Shown: positions 46,079 to 57,686, counted from the stretch's first letter. The stretch is 64,000 bases of DNA from Myxococcales bacterium (GCA_016720545.1 JADKKK010000011.1:185248-249247), one strand, 5' to 3'. Numbers and translations: made by a program. Notes: a model not told the origin generated them from the sequence alone.

Positions 46079-46470
46079 GGGTCTCCTCGGCAGTCGGCGC
46101 GGGAGACCCGCACCGAGGGCCCACGAGTAGACGGGACGAACCCGGTCTTGCGCAAGCGCGGAGTGTGCGCCTTTTCCAGGGCGCGACGCGCGCGGGCGAG
46201 CGCGGGCGCGTCGCGCGGGGGCGCGCGCGCGAGACGCACCGTCCGCGTCACGTCGTCCCGTGAAGGGGCGTTCACGGCGTCGAGGCCCCATCGCCAAGGG
46301 CGCCTCGTGCGGCGACGGAGGGGAGCGTGATTCAGCTATCATCACGTATACTTGACGGCCCACCTCGGTGCCGAGGGCCGCAACCCTCCGGCGGCGCCCC
46401 GTGGGTGCGAAGTTTGCTTCTCTCGCTTGCACGTCCATCCGCCCGCACGCACCTTGTTGGCAGGAGCCCC
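46079..46470. other. divergent intergenic region prkA / DUF6600 lipoprotein
   Basis: 392 bp holding both 5' regions. Next to prkA is a very GC-rich stretch (46180-46250, alternating CGCG); an AT-richer island at 46325-46355 (GATTCAGCTATCATCACGTATACTTG in part) is the likely promoter area. I see no convincing sigma-54 GG-N10-GC box with the TT dinucleotide. No gene or RNA is recognised. Confidence 0.5.
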
Positions 46471-48123
46471 ATGCACGCCCCCGTCCGTCGCCTCCCTCGC
46501 GCTCGACCTCCTCTGGCCCCGGTCGCCGCCCCGACCGCCGCGGTCGCGCGCCGCTCCGTGGCCCGCGCCTTCGCCGGCCTCCTGGGCGTGCTCACGGCGC
46601 TCGCCGCCCTGGGGCTGGTGGGCTGCGGCGGTATGATGGACGAGGCCGCGTACCCCGAGGCGCCCCTGCCCGACCCCCGGGTCGCCCCGCAGGCGCCCCC
46701 GGCCGAGCAGGTGCCTCAGCCCGCGCAGGCCGCGCAGATCGAGGCAGCGCAGCCCGAAGAGGTCGCCGTCGGCCCCGTGCCCGAGGCCTACCCGGAGCCT
46801 GCTGGCGGCGGCGGCGACGGCGTGGTGGGCGGCGACAACGACACCTACCGCGAGACCGATCCGAGCGCCCTCACCGAGTTCCGCACCACCCTCGATCCCT
46901 ACGGCGCCTGGGTTGACGACGAGACCTACGGCACCGTGTGGGTGCCGGCCGCCCACGTGGTGGGGCCCGACTTCACGCCTTACGTCACCGCCGGCCACTG
47001 GACCTACGAAGACGGCTACGTCTGGGCCTCCGACTACTCGTGGGGCTGGGCGCCCTTCCACTACGGCCGCTGGGTGTACGTCGGCGGGCGCGGCTGGGCG
47101 TGGATCCCCGGGCGGGTCTACAGCGGCGCCTGGGTCGTCTGGCGCGCGGGCCCCGTCGGCTTCGGGTACGTGGGCTGGGGGCCGGCGCCGCCCATGTGGA
47201 CGTGGCGCGGCGGCTACGCCTACGGGTTCCGCGGGGGCTACCGCACCCCGTACTATTTCTGCGAGAACCGCCACGTGTTTCACCCGCAGGTGTCGGGCCG
47301 GGTCGTGCGCGGGCCGCTCGCGGGCGACATCGGCCGGCGCACCGAGCCGTACGTCCCTGCGCAGCCGCGCGTCGGCGACCGCGTCGCCGCGAACCCGGGC
47401 GTCGTGCCCGGCGGTCCGGGCGGTCCGGGGGGCCGCGTGGGCGCGGCCCCGACCACGACGCCTACGGGGCTCCGCCGCGGCGCCGCCGGCCCGACGCTGA
47501 GCCACCTGGCGCTCGATCCGGCGAAGGCGCCGCGGCCGGCGCCCACCGATCGCTCCGTGCGCGCCTTCGACTTCGCCTCCCCGCGCACCGCGGTCGCGCT
47601 CGGCGCGCGCCCGCCCAGCGTCGCCCCGCGGCCCGTGGGGGCGCTTGGCGGCTCGGGCGTGAGCGCGGCCCAAGGCCCCGCGCGTATCGGCCCGCCAGCG
47701 GCCGCGATGCCCCCGCAGCGCGACCCTCGCGCCGCGCCCACGCACATCCAGCCCGGCCCCACCCGCCTGCCCCCGCTTCGCGCCGAGCCTCGCTACGCTC
47801 CGGCCGCCCCGTTCGCCGCCGCGCCCTACCGGGGCTCGCCTCGCTCGGCGCCCCTCGTGGAGCACCACCGTGATCCGGCCACGAGCTCGCCCGCCTTCTC
47901 CTCGCGAGCCGCCCCGACCACCGCGCGACCCGCCGCGACCTCGCGACCTTCCTCCTCGCCCTCCTTCTCCTCGCGACCTTCGTCCTCGCCCTCCTTCTCC
48001 TCGCGACCTTCGTCCTCGCCCTCCTTCTCCTCCCGACCCTCGACGTCTTCCCCGTCGTTCTCACCGTCGAGAGTCGCCCCCACGTCGCCCCCGCGATCGT
48101 CGCCGGGCCGGGTGCGGCGCTAG
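46471..48123 (+). CDS. DUF6600-type lipoprotein
   Basis: 550 residues; ATG at 46471 preceded by CAGGAGCCCC. Signal peptide with lipobox LGLVGC near residue 52. After an acidic/Pro linker, residues ~130-250 carry the Trp/Tyr-rich repeats of DUF6600 (DPYGAWVDDETYGTVWVP, YVTAGHWTYEDGYVWASDYSWGWAPFHYGRWVYV in outline, GYVGWGPAPPMW). The C-terminal half is low-complexity, Pro/Ala/Arg-rich, with three perfect 10-residue repeats (SRPSSSPSFS). DUF6600 proteins are secreted and common in myxobacteria, often near FecR-like regulation. Function is unknown. Confidence 0.8.
   Translation: MHAPVRRLPRARPPLAPVAAPTAAVARRSVARAFAGLLGVLTALAALGLVGCGGMMDEAAYPEAPLPDPRVAPQAPPAEQVPQPAQAAQIEAAQPEEVAVGPVPEAYPEPAGGGGDGVVGGDNDTYRETDPSALTEFRTTLDPYGAWVDDETYGTVWVPAAHVVGPDFTPYVTAGHWTYEDGYVWASDYSWGWAPFHYGRWVYVGGRGWAWIPGRVYSGAWVVWRAGPVGFGYVGWGPAPPMWTWRGGYAYGFRGGYRTPYYFCENRHVFHPQVSGRVVRGPLAGDIGRRTEPYVPAQPRVGDRVAANPGVVPGGPGGPGGRVGAAPTTTPTGLRRGAAGPTLSHLALDPAKAPRPAPTDRSVRAFDFASPRTAVALGARPPSVAPRPVGALGGSGVSAAQGPARIGPPAAAMPPQRDPRAAPTHIQPGPTRLPPLRAEPRYAPAAPFAAAPYRGSPRSAPLVEHHRDPATSSPAFSSRAAPTTARPAATSRPSSSPSFSSRPSSSPSFSSRPSSSPSFSSRPSTSSPSFSPSRVAPTSPPRSSPGRVRR
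47941..48030 (+). repeat. 30-nt tandem repeat in coding sequence
   Basis: Three 30-nt units (47941, 47971, 48001), nearly identical, plus a partial fourth, encoding repeated SRPSSSPSFS in the lipoprotein tail. Likely to vary in copy number between strains. Confidence 0.85.
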
Positions 48124-48192
48124 GGGCGAGACCTCTCTCTCTTTCCGCTTATGTTCCAACGACTTCCGTTCGCCGCCGTCCGCAGGAGCCCC

Positions 48193-48789
48193 ATGCGCCC
48201 CCTCTCGCTCACTTTCTCGTTCGCCGCCGCTGCGCTGCTCGCCGCGCTGACCGCCACCACGGGCTGCGTCATCGAGTCGTCCTCCACGTCCTCCGGGCGG
48301 GGCTATGGCGACGTCGGCACGCCGGCCCAGACGTCCCCCGGCCGAACCGGGCCCAGCCCCGTGCTCGTCGAGGTCGACACGAACGCGCGCCTCCAGGCCG
48401 ATCCCGGCGCGGGCGTGGGCGTGTTCGTCGAGTACGCCGCCGGCGGCAAGTGGCACGTCTTCTGGTCTTGCGACACGAACCACACCCAGCGCACGTGCGA
48501 CTATCAGGTGAAGGTGCGCGCGGCGCAGGGCAAGCTCTCCGGCGTCACCGACGAGTCCGGGCGCCCCGTCGCGACCACCTCGGGAGAAATCGCAGTCCGA
48601 CGCACGATCGGCCAGCAGAATGACGGCGTTCGCTTCAGCGGAGAGCCGGGCGGCGTCGTCACGCTCGAGGTGACCCTCGACGGGCGCACCGACGACGTCC
48701 TCTTCTTCTTCGTCCAGAACGGCAAGCAAAACGGGGGCTACGAGGGCAACCTCACGAACCCGATCCAATTGCAGGGCAAGTCCCCCTGA
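48193..48789 (+). CDS. lipoprotein, unknown function
   Basis: 198 residues. ATG at 48193 is chosen because it is preceded by the same GCAGGAGCCCC context as the upstream gene. Lipoprotein signal with lipobox TTGC. The mature domain is a small beta protein (VLVEVDTNARLQADPGAGVGVFVEY ... WHVFWSCDTNHTQRTCDYQV in outline) with a CD..TC pair that may be a disulfide. No family is recognised. It follows the DUF6600 lipoprotein by 69 bp and may share its transcript; folK begins at its stop codon. Confidence 0.75.
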   Translation: MRPLSLTFSFAAAALLAALTATTGCVIESSSTSSGRGYGDVGTPAQTSPGRTGPSPVLVEVDTNARLQADPGAGVGVFVEYAAGGKWHVFWSCDTNHTQRTCDYQVKVRAAQGKLSGVTDESGRPVATTSGEIAVRRTIGQQNDGVRFSGEPGGVVTLEVTLDGRTDDVLFFFVQNGKQNGGYEGNLTNPIQLQGKSP

Positions 48790-49327
48790 GCGACCTGGGC
48801 CACGCCGATCCCCCGTCCGCGCCGGCGGCTCCGCCTCGCGCGGACGCGCTGGTCGCGGTCGTTGGGCTAGGCAGCAACCTTGGCGATCGCGAGGCGCACC
48901 TCGCCTTCGCGGAGGCCCGCCTCGAGGCCCTGGGCGACCTCACCGTGCGCGCACGCTCGTCGCTCTACGAGACGGCGCCTTGGGGAACCGTACCGCAGGG
49001 CCCCTACTTGAACGCCGCGCTCCTCGTCGCGTGGGGGGGCTCTCCTCGCGGGCTCCTCGATCGGCTCCTGGCGGTCGAGCGCGAGGCTGGGCGTGTGCGC
49101 ACCGTGAGGTACGGCCCGCGCACCCTGGACCTCGACGTGCTCTGGATCGAGGGGCTCGCCCACCACGACGAAGCCCTCGAGGTGCCCCACCCGCACCTCA
49201 CCGAGCGCGCGTTCGCCATGCTGCCGCTGCTCGAGATCGCGCCGTTCGCCCGCGATCCGCGGACGGGCGCGCCCTACGTCGCCGGCCCGCCGAACGGCGT
49301 GCTCGCGGTACGCCCCGCTCGGTGGCG

Positions 49328-49331
<4 letters not shown>
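48786..49331 (+). CDS. folK: HPPK, 2-amino-4-hydroxy-6-hydroxymethyldihydropteridine pyrophosphokinase
   Basis: 181 residues if it starts at CTG 48786, which overlaps the previous stop as CTGA. The frame has no ATG, GTG or TTG before the conserved N-terminus (VAVVGLGSNLGDREAHLAFAE), so a rare CTG start is the best explanation. The HPPK signature is RTVRYGPRTLDLDVLW; HPHLTERAFAMLPLLEI follows. The enzyme transfers pyrophosphate from ATP to the pterin in folate synthesis. Other folate genes are not adjacent. It ends in a 4-nt overlap with the convergent sigma-54 activator. Confidence 0.85.
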
Positions 49332-51265
<1,934 letters not shown>

Positions 51266-51328
51266 GGTGGACGCTCCCTCGTGTGCATCGCTCGGCGGTC
51301 TCGGAGCTCGTGGTGGAGCATCACTGCA

Positions 51329-53096
51329 TCACTGCGTCGCGCGCGAGCGGAGCTTGAGGGCGACCTTGACGACCGCGTCGTCGGCCTGCAGCAGCAGCTT
51401 GTTGCCGCTCGGCTTGTCCGCCGCGACGATCTTGTCGAGCGCGTCGGCGGCGGCCGCGTCGCCCTTGGGGGCGAGGTGGTCGATGGCCTCGACGAGCGCG
51501 AGCCGCACGTCTCCGTCCTTGATGCCGTCGACCTTCGCGAGCAGCGCCTGGCGGGTGCCGTCGTTGCCGAGCATCGCCGACATCCAGCAGGCCTTGATGG
51601 CGTAGGCCTTCGCCGAGAGCGGCGCGGACGGGATGGGTTCGTCAAGGATCTTGACGTAGCAGGCCGCGTCTTCCTTGCACTTCTCGAGCGCCTTCGAGGC
51701 CGCGGCGAACTTGTCCTTCTCGGTCGCGGGCCCGACGAGCTGGCCAACGACGATGCCGACCGATTTGGCCTGATCGTGCTTCATGAGCTTGATCATGGCG
51801 TCCATCGCGCCGGGCGCGATCTCGATCGCGGGATCGCCCTTCACGGCCGCCTTCTCCTTGATGACCCACTCCACGAGCTTCGCGTCGTAGAAGAGCGACG
51901 AGGCCTGGAGCAGGATGCCGCGTCCGTTCGCGCCACCCATGAGGGGGATGCCGGCCGTCGGCGTGAGCTTGCCGTATGCGGCCACGTACGCGTCGACGGT
52001 CTTCGCGTCGGACGGGAAGTGCACGAGGTTCATCGCCAGCACCGCGCGGTTCTGGTCGCTGTCCGCGGCCCCGAGAACGTCGACGAGCGCGTCGCGCCCG
52101 GTCGTGCGCGAGATGTACGCGATCGACTCGGAGAGCACCGCGAGGTGAGCCTTCTCCGGGAACTCGGCGCCGAGCTTGGCGAGATCCGGGGTCCGTGCCC
52201 TTCAGCGCGGCGATGAGGACCGGCTCGGCCTCCTTGGGGATCTTGAGCAGCGCGGTGCGCACGGTCGCGCGGAGATCGCCCTTGGTGGGCGTGAGCAGCA
52301 CCGTCACGAGGGGCTTGGCCGCGGCCCCGAACTTGAGCTCGCCGATGATCTGGATCGCGGTCATCTGCCAGAACATGAGCTGATCGCGCATCGACTCCGG
52401 GTTCTTCGGGTCGACCGGACCCGCGAGCTTCTCCACGGCCTTCGGGCCGTACGAAGGGTGCTTGGCGGCGAGCACCGCGTCGTGCAGATCGGTGACCAGG
52501 TTGATCGAGTTGGTCTGCGAGGCGCGGAACTTCGAGAAGCAGTCCCAGAGCGCGTCGATGAGGCCCTGGTCGGTGAGCTTGCCTTGGTTGGCGAGGTTCT
52601 TGGTCGACTGCGCCGCGAACTTGACGTCTTCCTCGTTCTTCTTCGGCTCGTAGTCGCGGAACGCCTTCGCGAGCGCCGGCGCGGTGCGCGGGTCGTTCAT
52701 GTCGGCGAGGAGCTTCATGAGCTCCTTGCGGGTCTTCTCGTCGGCGACGGTGCCGCCCGTGTACTGCTTGGTCAGCGGCTCGACGATGACGTCGAGGAGC
52801 GCCACGACCTTCGGGTCGTTGCGGTCGTTCTTCGCGTTCGAGAGCGTGTCGCCGAAGAAGCGGAGCAGGCGCTGCACGGCCGCGCCGCGCTGGGCCGGGT
52901 CGTCGAGGCGCTTCACCCAGGTCTTGGGGTCGTTCTCGTCGGCGCACGCCGTGAGCGAGGCGCCGGCGGCGAGCACGAGCGCGCCCCCGCCGAGCGCGGG
53001 CGCCGCGAGCGAGGCCACGAGCCGGAAGGCCGTCGACAGGAACCTGGAGCGATTTTCACGCGCCCCGGCGGGACGTGCGAGCTGGGCCTTCTTCAT
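51329..53096 (-). pseudogene. HEAT-like lipoprotein, frameshifted
   Basis: The N-terminal part from ATG 53096 (signal peptide, lipobox SLTAC) reads through HEAT-like helical repeats to LIAALKGTDP, then the frame changes. The C-terminal part continues in the next frame (DLAKLGAEFPEKAHLAVLSESIAYISRTTGRD, in outline) to the stop at 51329. Together they make about 588 residues of one protein. The shift lies at the GGGG run 52188-52191: removing one G restores a continuous frame. Repeats such as RTAPALAKAF, GPKAVEKLA and GAAAKPLVTVLL support a HEAT fold. It may be a recent mutation or a base-call error. Function unknown. Confidence 0.8.
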
Positions 53097-53251
53097 GCGT
53101 GGTTCTCCCCGGACGTAATCGGTAGGAACGCGGACGACTCAGCGGGCGAGGGCGGGCCGAGGGCGGGCCGAATGGCCACAAAACTCCGCGTCAATGCGCC
53201 ATCAGGTATCGCCCGGGCGCGCGAGGGTGTCAACGCCGGTTCACCGCCCGC

Positions 53252-54445
53252 TCAGCCGATGATCATCGACTCACTGAGGAGCCGCCCCTCGGCGAAGCGC
53301 CGCAAGTTCCAGCGCTCGATGAGGGGCGACGAGTCCCCCGTGACCACATGGGCGGCGATGCGTTTGCCCATGACGGGCGCCATCATGAACCCGTGGCCCA
53401 TGAAGCCCGAGGCTTGGTAGAAGCCGTCGACGTCGTCCACGTAGCCGACGATCGGGTTCTGGTCGGGCGTGAGATCGTAGCACCCCGCCCACTGGCGCAG
53501 CACCTTCACGTCGCCGAGCACGGGGCACGCGCGCACGAGCGACCGCGCGTAGTGGCCAAGGAACGCGAACGAGCTCCGCTGGTCGACGCCCTCGGGCACG
53601 CGCTCGAGGCCGATGCCGCCCACGATCTCGCCGCGGGTCGACTGGCTGAAGTAGAGCCCGTCGGTGAGGTCGGCCACGAGCGGCTTGAGCCAAGGCTTGA
53701 GCGGCTCGGTCGAACAGATCTCGTGACGATGGGGCTTGTTGGGCAGGCGCACGCCGAGCATCGCCGCGAGCGCGGGCGACCACGCGCCGCAGGCGTTCAC
53801 GACCCGCCGCGTGCGGATGAGCGCGCGCTCGTCGACCGCCCCGCCGACGACCGCGCCCCCGTCGGGTGAGCGGCGCTGCACGCGGACGCCTCGCAGCTCG
53901 CGACCCTCGGTCTCGAAGCCCGTCACCTCGGTGAACGTCGCGATCTCGACCCCGAGCTTCTGCGCGGCGTTCGCGAACCCCCACACGAACGGCCACGGAA
54001 ACACCACGCCGTCGTCGGGGTTGTAGCTCGCCGCGACGAGGCCGTCGGTGTCGAGCTCGGGCACGAGCTTGCGCGCCTCGCGCGGGGTCAACATTCGGCT
54101 CGAGAGTCCGCACTCGTTCTGCACCTTGCAGCTCGCCTCGAGCGCGCGACGACGCTCCTCCGAGCGCACGAGGAAGAGATAGCCCCCCTGGCGGAGCCAG
54201 ACGTTGATCTTCATCTCGCCCGCGAAATCGCGGCACATCGAGATGCTCTCGCGCATGAGGCGCACGTTCGCCTCGCTCGACCACTGGGCGCGCACGCCGC
54301 CGCCGTTCCGCCCGCTCGCGCCGCCGCAGAGGTAGCCCTTGTCGAGCACGGTCACGTTCGTGTGGCCGAGCTTCGCGAGGTGGTACGCGATCGACAGGCC
54401 CATGATGCCCGCCCCCACGATGACCGTGTCGGCGGAGTCTCTCAC
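53252..54445 (-). CDS. FAD-dependent oxidoreductase (DAO family)
   Basis: 397 residues from GTG at 54445, which overlaps the phosphatase stop as GTGA; the frame upstream is a shadow. The N-terminus has the FAD Rossmann motif VIVGAGIMGLSIAYHL; ASGRNGGGVRAQW and the C-terminal GYVDDVDGFYQASGFMGHGFMMAP are typical of sarcosine/dimethylglycine-oxidase-beta-type amine oxidases. It would oxidise a secondary amine or N-methyl amino acid. The tetrahydrofolate-domain and other sarcosine oxidase subunits are not nearby. It is the last gene of a three-gene operon. Confidence 0.85.
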   Translation of the reverse strand: MRDSADTVIVGAGIMGLSIAYHLAKLGHTNVTVLDKGYLCGGASGRNGGGVRAQWSSEANVRLMRESISMCRDFAGEMKINVWLRQGGYLFLVRSEERRRALEASCKVQNECGLSSRMLTPREARKLVPELDTDGLVAASYNPDDGVVFPWPFVWGFANAAQKLGVEIATFTEVTGFETEGRELRGVRVQRRSPDGGAVVGGAVDERALIRTRRVVNACGAWSPALAAMLGVRLPNKPHRHEICSTEPLKPWLKPLVADLTDGLYFSQSTRGEIVGGIGLERVPEGVDQRSSFAFLGHYARSLVRACPVLGDVKVLRQWAGCYDLTPDQNPIVGYVDDVDGFYQASGFMGHGFMMAPVMGKRIAAHVVTGDSSPLIERWNLRRFAEGRLLSESMIIG

Positions 54446-55341
54446 GAGGGCGCGCTCCGACACGCCCGTGAGGGCGACGCTCCCGGCACGAAGGGCGCGA
54501 GCACCTCCACGCCGCGCCCGTGGAGCGCGAGCCCCGCCGCGAGGACGCCGCGCTCGTTCGCGAGGGTGGGGCGGCGATAGTCGATCGCGACGCCCGCCGC
54601 GTCGGTGAGGAGCCCCCCCGCGCCGCGCACGATCGCCTCCGGCGCGCAGCTGTCCCACAGCATGCCCGAGGGGCCCGGGTGGGCGTAGAAATCGAACGCG
54701 CCCGTCGCGACCTGGAGGGCCTTCAGGCCCGCGCTCCCGTAGGGCACGAGCTCCTTCGCCCCCAGGCGCGCGAGCACGGCGTCGGTCGCCGCGCTCTTGT
54801 GGGAGCGTGAGATGAGCCCGCGCGCGTCGCCGAGTGATTCTGTGGAAGATACATGAATTGGCTCGCGCCGGCCGCCGGGGAGCGCGCGCTCGGCGAACCC
54901 GCGCTCAGCGCCCTCGCCGAGCGACGCGCCGAGGAAGGCCTCGGCCCACGAGGGGCACGCGACGACGCCGACCGTGGCGCGCCCCGCCTCGGCGAAGCCC
55001 ACCATCACGCAGAACTCGCCGTTCTTCGCGACGAACTCGCGCGTGCCGTCGAGCGGATCGATGAAGAACGCCGCGTCGGCCTCGGCGTAGCCCGCGTACG
55101 AGGCGGGATCGCTCTCCTCGGCCACGAGCACGACCCCCGGCGCGATCCGGCCGAGCGCGTCGAGCAGGAACGCGTTCGCCTCGTGGTCGGCGCGCGTGAC
55201 CGGGTCGTCGCCGACCTTGAAGGTCACGCCCCGATCGGCCTCATGGTAAATTCTATTGACTATCTCTGCGGCGCCGAGCGCGGCGCCGAGCATCGCCTCG
55301 GCGAGCGCCCGCGCCGACGCCAGCGAGCGAGGCGCGCTCAC
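54442..55341 (-). CDS. CysQ-like bisphosphate nucleotidase / inositol monophosphatase family
   Basis: 299 residues from GTG at 55341 (GTGA overlap with the aldo-keto reductase). Metal-binding motifs of the family: VAEESDP, FIDPLDGTREFVAKNGEF and WDSCAPEAIVRGAGG. The spacing fits 3'(2'),5'-bisphosphate nucleotidases (CysQ) that recycle PAP, but inositol or histidinol phosphatase activity cannot be excluded. The N-terminal ~25 residues (SAPRSLASARALAEAML) are an ordinary helix. It lies in the middle of a tightly coupled operon. Confidence 0.85.
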   Translation of the reverse strand: MSAPRSLASARALAEAMLGAALGAAEIVNRIYHEADRGVTFKVGDDPVTRADHEANAFLLDALGRIAPGVVLVAEESDPASYAGYAEADAAFFIDPLDGTREFVAKNGEFCVMVGFAEAGRATVGVVACPSWAEAFLGASLGEGAERGFAERALPGGRREPIHVSSTESLGDARGLISRSHKSAATDAVLARLGAKELVPYGSAGLKALQVATGAFDFYAHPGPSGMLWDSCAPEAIVRGAGGLLTDAAGVAIDYRRPTLANERGVLAAGLALHGRGVEVLAPFVPGASPSRACRSAPS

Positions 55342-56294
55342 GTCGACACCCCCACCTTCTCGAGCTCGCCGTAGAGCCGCGCGAGGTCGTCGTCGCGGAG
55401 ATAACGCGGGCCGCCGCCGGTCTCGCGCACGAGCTCCTCGAGCTGCGTGACCGTGCGCGGCCCGAGCACCGCGGCGGAGACGACGTGGCTCGAGAGCACG
55501 AAGCGCACGGCGGCGCCCCGCAGCGTGAGCACGTCGCCGCGCACGAGGAACCGCAGCGCCTCGAGCTGGCTTATGCGGTGCTCGAGCTCGTAGCGGGTCC
55601 AGCGCTGCGAGCGGTGGTCTGTGTCGGGGAACTCGCGGTCGCGGGTCCAGAGGCCGGCGAGGACGCCGTAGTTCAGCACCGAGCGCGCGAGGACGCCGGG
55701 CCGACGCACCATGATGTCGCCGGTCTTCCGGGTGAGCGCTCCGGAGTGGAACACGTTGTAGGCGACCTCGACGACCTCGGCGCCCGCTTCGAGCGCCTGC
55801 TCGAGCACGTCTTCGCTGCCGCACGAGACGCCCACGTGCCGGATCTTGCCCTCGTCCCGGAGGGTCCGCAGCGTCGCGAGCGCGCCCGGGGTCTCGCCGT
55901 TGCCGACGAGCGCCTCGCGGCTCGGGCAGTGGAGCAGGTACACGCCGAGGGCCTCGACCCCGAGTCGGCGCAGCGAGCGCTCCACCGAGCCGCGCAGGAA
56001 CTCTTCGTCGAAGCGCTTCATCGGCGGATCGATGCGGCGATCGGTGCCGCCCTTGGTGACGATGACGACGTCGTCGCGGCCCTTGCAGAGGCGGCCGAGC
56101 AGCCCCTCCATGCGCCCGCCACCGTACGAGTCCGAGGTGTCGAAGAGCGTGACGCCGATGTCGAGGGCGCGGGCGATGACCGCCTCCGCGTCGGGCTCGT
56201 CGACCGGGCCGTAGGCCTCGCCGGAGAGGCCCCAGGTCCCCAGCGCGAGCTCCGAGGTCACGAGGCCTGTCTTTCCCAGGGGACGCTGTCTCAC
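55338..56294 (-). CDS. aldo/keto reductase
   Basis: 318 residues. TIM-barrel oxidoreductase using NADPH: LGTWGLSG, catalytic Asp/Tyr in DTSDSYGGG, Lys in VIVTKGG, His in YLLHCPS, and C-terminal GPRTVTQLEELV for cofactor binding; all four catalytic residues are present. The substrate is unknown. First gene of an operon with a CysQ-like phosphatase and an FAD oxidoreductase; the promoter must lie in the 190 bp upstream, which also contains a short tandem repeat. Confidence 0.9.
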   Translation of the reverse strand: MRQRPLGKTGLVTSELALGTWGLSGEAYGPVDEPDAEAVIARALDIGVTLFDTSDSYGGGRMEGLLGRLCKGRDDVVIVTKGGTDRRIDPPMKRFDEEFLRGSVERSLRRLGVEALGVYLLHCPSREALVGNGETPGALATLRTLRDEGKIRHVGVSCGSEDVLEQALEAGAEVVEVAYNVFHSGALTRKTGDIMVRRPGVLARSVLNYGVLAGLWTRDREFPDTDHRSQRWTRYELEHRISQLEALRFLVRGDVLTLRGAAVRFVLSSHVVSAAVLGPRTVTQLEELVRETGGGPRYLRDDDLARLYGELEKVGVST

Positions 56295-56310
56295 ACTCGA
56301 TCACCTATCA

Positions 56311-56372
56311 CGCCTGCACGCCAGCACGCCTGCATGCCTGCACGCCAGCACGCCTCGCCACGCCTGACCGCC
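56311..56372 (+). repeat. short imperfect tandem repeat upstream of the aldo/keto reductase
   Basis: About five imperfect copies of an 11-nt unit (CGCCTGCACGC / CGCCAGCACGC) in the 5' region of the operon. It could affect the promoter by slippage, but no evidence beyond position. Confidence 0.6.
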
Positions 56373-56485
56373 GGCCCGCTTCGCTCTGCGCTTGACGGCC
56401 GCCCTACGCCAATGGATATCGATGCTCGCCGCGCGGGGAGCGCGGCAGCGGCGTCCTCGACGCCAGGAAGAACCGAAGGCTCCGA

Positions 56486-57664
56486 ATGCGCCACTCCGCG
56501 TCCAGCTCTCTCGCTCTCGTGCTGCTGCTTGGCCTCGCCTCCGCCGGCTCCGCCGCGTGCGGCTCCGACCCGCCGCCCCCGCCGAAGGCCCCCGTGCCGA
56601 CCGCGGCCACGGTGGACATGCCGCCCCCGCCCGCGCCGAAGGTGGAGGAGCCCGTGAAGGCGGAGCCGCCGAAGCCCACGCTCGCCGAGCTCCAGGCCAA
56701 GGCCATCGCGGGGTACCTCGAGGCGATGAACAGCCACGACGCGGCGAAGCTCGGCGCCCTCTACACCGACGACGCCGAGTGGAAGATGGCCGGCACGCCG
56801 CCCACCAAGGGCCGCGCCACGATCGAGGCGGAGGTCGCCAAGTTCTTCGCCTTCGCGCCCGACGTGAAGCTCGCGCCGAACCTCATTCTGTCGAAGGGCG
56901 ACGTGACCGTGCTCCAGTACGCGATCACGGGCACCAACAAGGGCGACATGGGCCCCATCAAGCCCACGAACAAGCCCATCGGCTGGCAGGCCATGCACAT
57001 CGCGTGGTGGACCCCCGAAGGCAAGATCCGCGAGGAGCACGCCTACTGGGACAACGGCACCATGCTGTCACAGATGGGCATCTCACCACGCAAGGCCCCC
57101 GCCATCCCGACGCTCGCCGCCTCGCCGCAGACCGTGGCCGCCTCGGGCAGCGAGGCCGAGACCAAGAACGTCGCGCTCCTCGGCACAATGTACGGCGCGA
57201 TGGAGAAGAAGAGCGCGACCGACTTCCTCTCGCTCACGACCGACACCAGCGAGTGGATCGACAACACCCAGCCCGCGCCCTCCAAGGGCAAGGCGGACGC
57301 GCAGAAGTTCTTCGACAACCACATGAAGGCCTTCCCCGACGCGAAGATGACCGTGAAGTCCTCCTGGGGTATCGGCGACTTCGTGGTCACCGAGGCCCAG
57401 ATGACCGGCACGAACACCGGCCCGCTCTTCGGGAGGCCCGCGACGAAGAAGGCCGTCACGATGGACACGGCCGACATCGTGCTCCTCAAGGACGGCAAGA
57501 TGGTGAAGGGGTGGAGCTTCGCCAACGGCATGCAGGTCGCCGAGCAGCTCGGCATGCTCCCGAAGCACGGCGGCGGGAAGGGCCACCACGAGCACGGCAA
57601 AGGCGAGCACGGCAAGGGCGCGCCCAAGCCTGCCCCCAAGCCCGCTGCCCCCAAGAAGAAGTAA
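56486..57664 (+). CDS. lipoprotein with two SnoaL-like domains
   Basis: 392 residues. Signal peptide with lipobox SAAC near residue 25 and a Pro-rich linker. Two consecutive SnoaL/NTF2-like domains: about 70-200 (YLEAMNSHDAAKLGALYTDDAEWKMAG, EEHAYWD) and about 230-355 (YGAMEKKSATDFLSLTTDTSEWID, MVKGWSFANG). The tail is Lys/His/Pro-rich (KGHHEHGKGEHGKG), which might bind metal. SnoaL folds can be enzymes (polyketide cyclases) or ligand binders; in an exported lipoprotein the role is unclear. Confidence 0.75.
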   Translation: MRHSASSSLALVLLLGLASAGSAACGSDPPPPPKAPVPTAATVDMPPPPAPKVEEPVKAEPPKPTLAELQAKAIAGYLEAMNSHDAAKLGALYTDDAEWKMAGTPPTKGRATIEAEVAKFFAFAPDVKLAPNLILSKGDVTVLQYAITGTNKGDMGPIKPTNKPIGWQAMHIAWWTPEGKIREEHAYWDNGTMLSQMGISPRKAPAIPTLAASPQTVAASGSEAETKNVALLGTMYGAMEKKSATDFLSLTTDTSEWIDNTQPAPSKGKADAQKFFDNHMKAFPDAKMTVKSSWGIGDFVVTEAQMTGTNTGPLFGRPATKKAVTMDTADIVLLKDGKMVKGWSFANGMQVAEQLGMLPKHGGGKGHHEHGKGEHGKGAPKPAPKPAAPKKK

Positions 57665-57686
57665 ACCCTCGTCGTAGAACAGGAAA

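Noticed and set aside
46150..46175. Possible sigma-54 promoter before prkA (GG-N10-GC)
   Set aside because: The dinucleotide before GC is CC rather than TT and the element would be expected by chance in this GC-rich region.
47941..48030. 30-nt repeats as a possible CRISPR or regulatory array
   Set aside because: They are in frame in a lipoprotein gene and encode a perfect 10-residue repeat without spacers.
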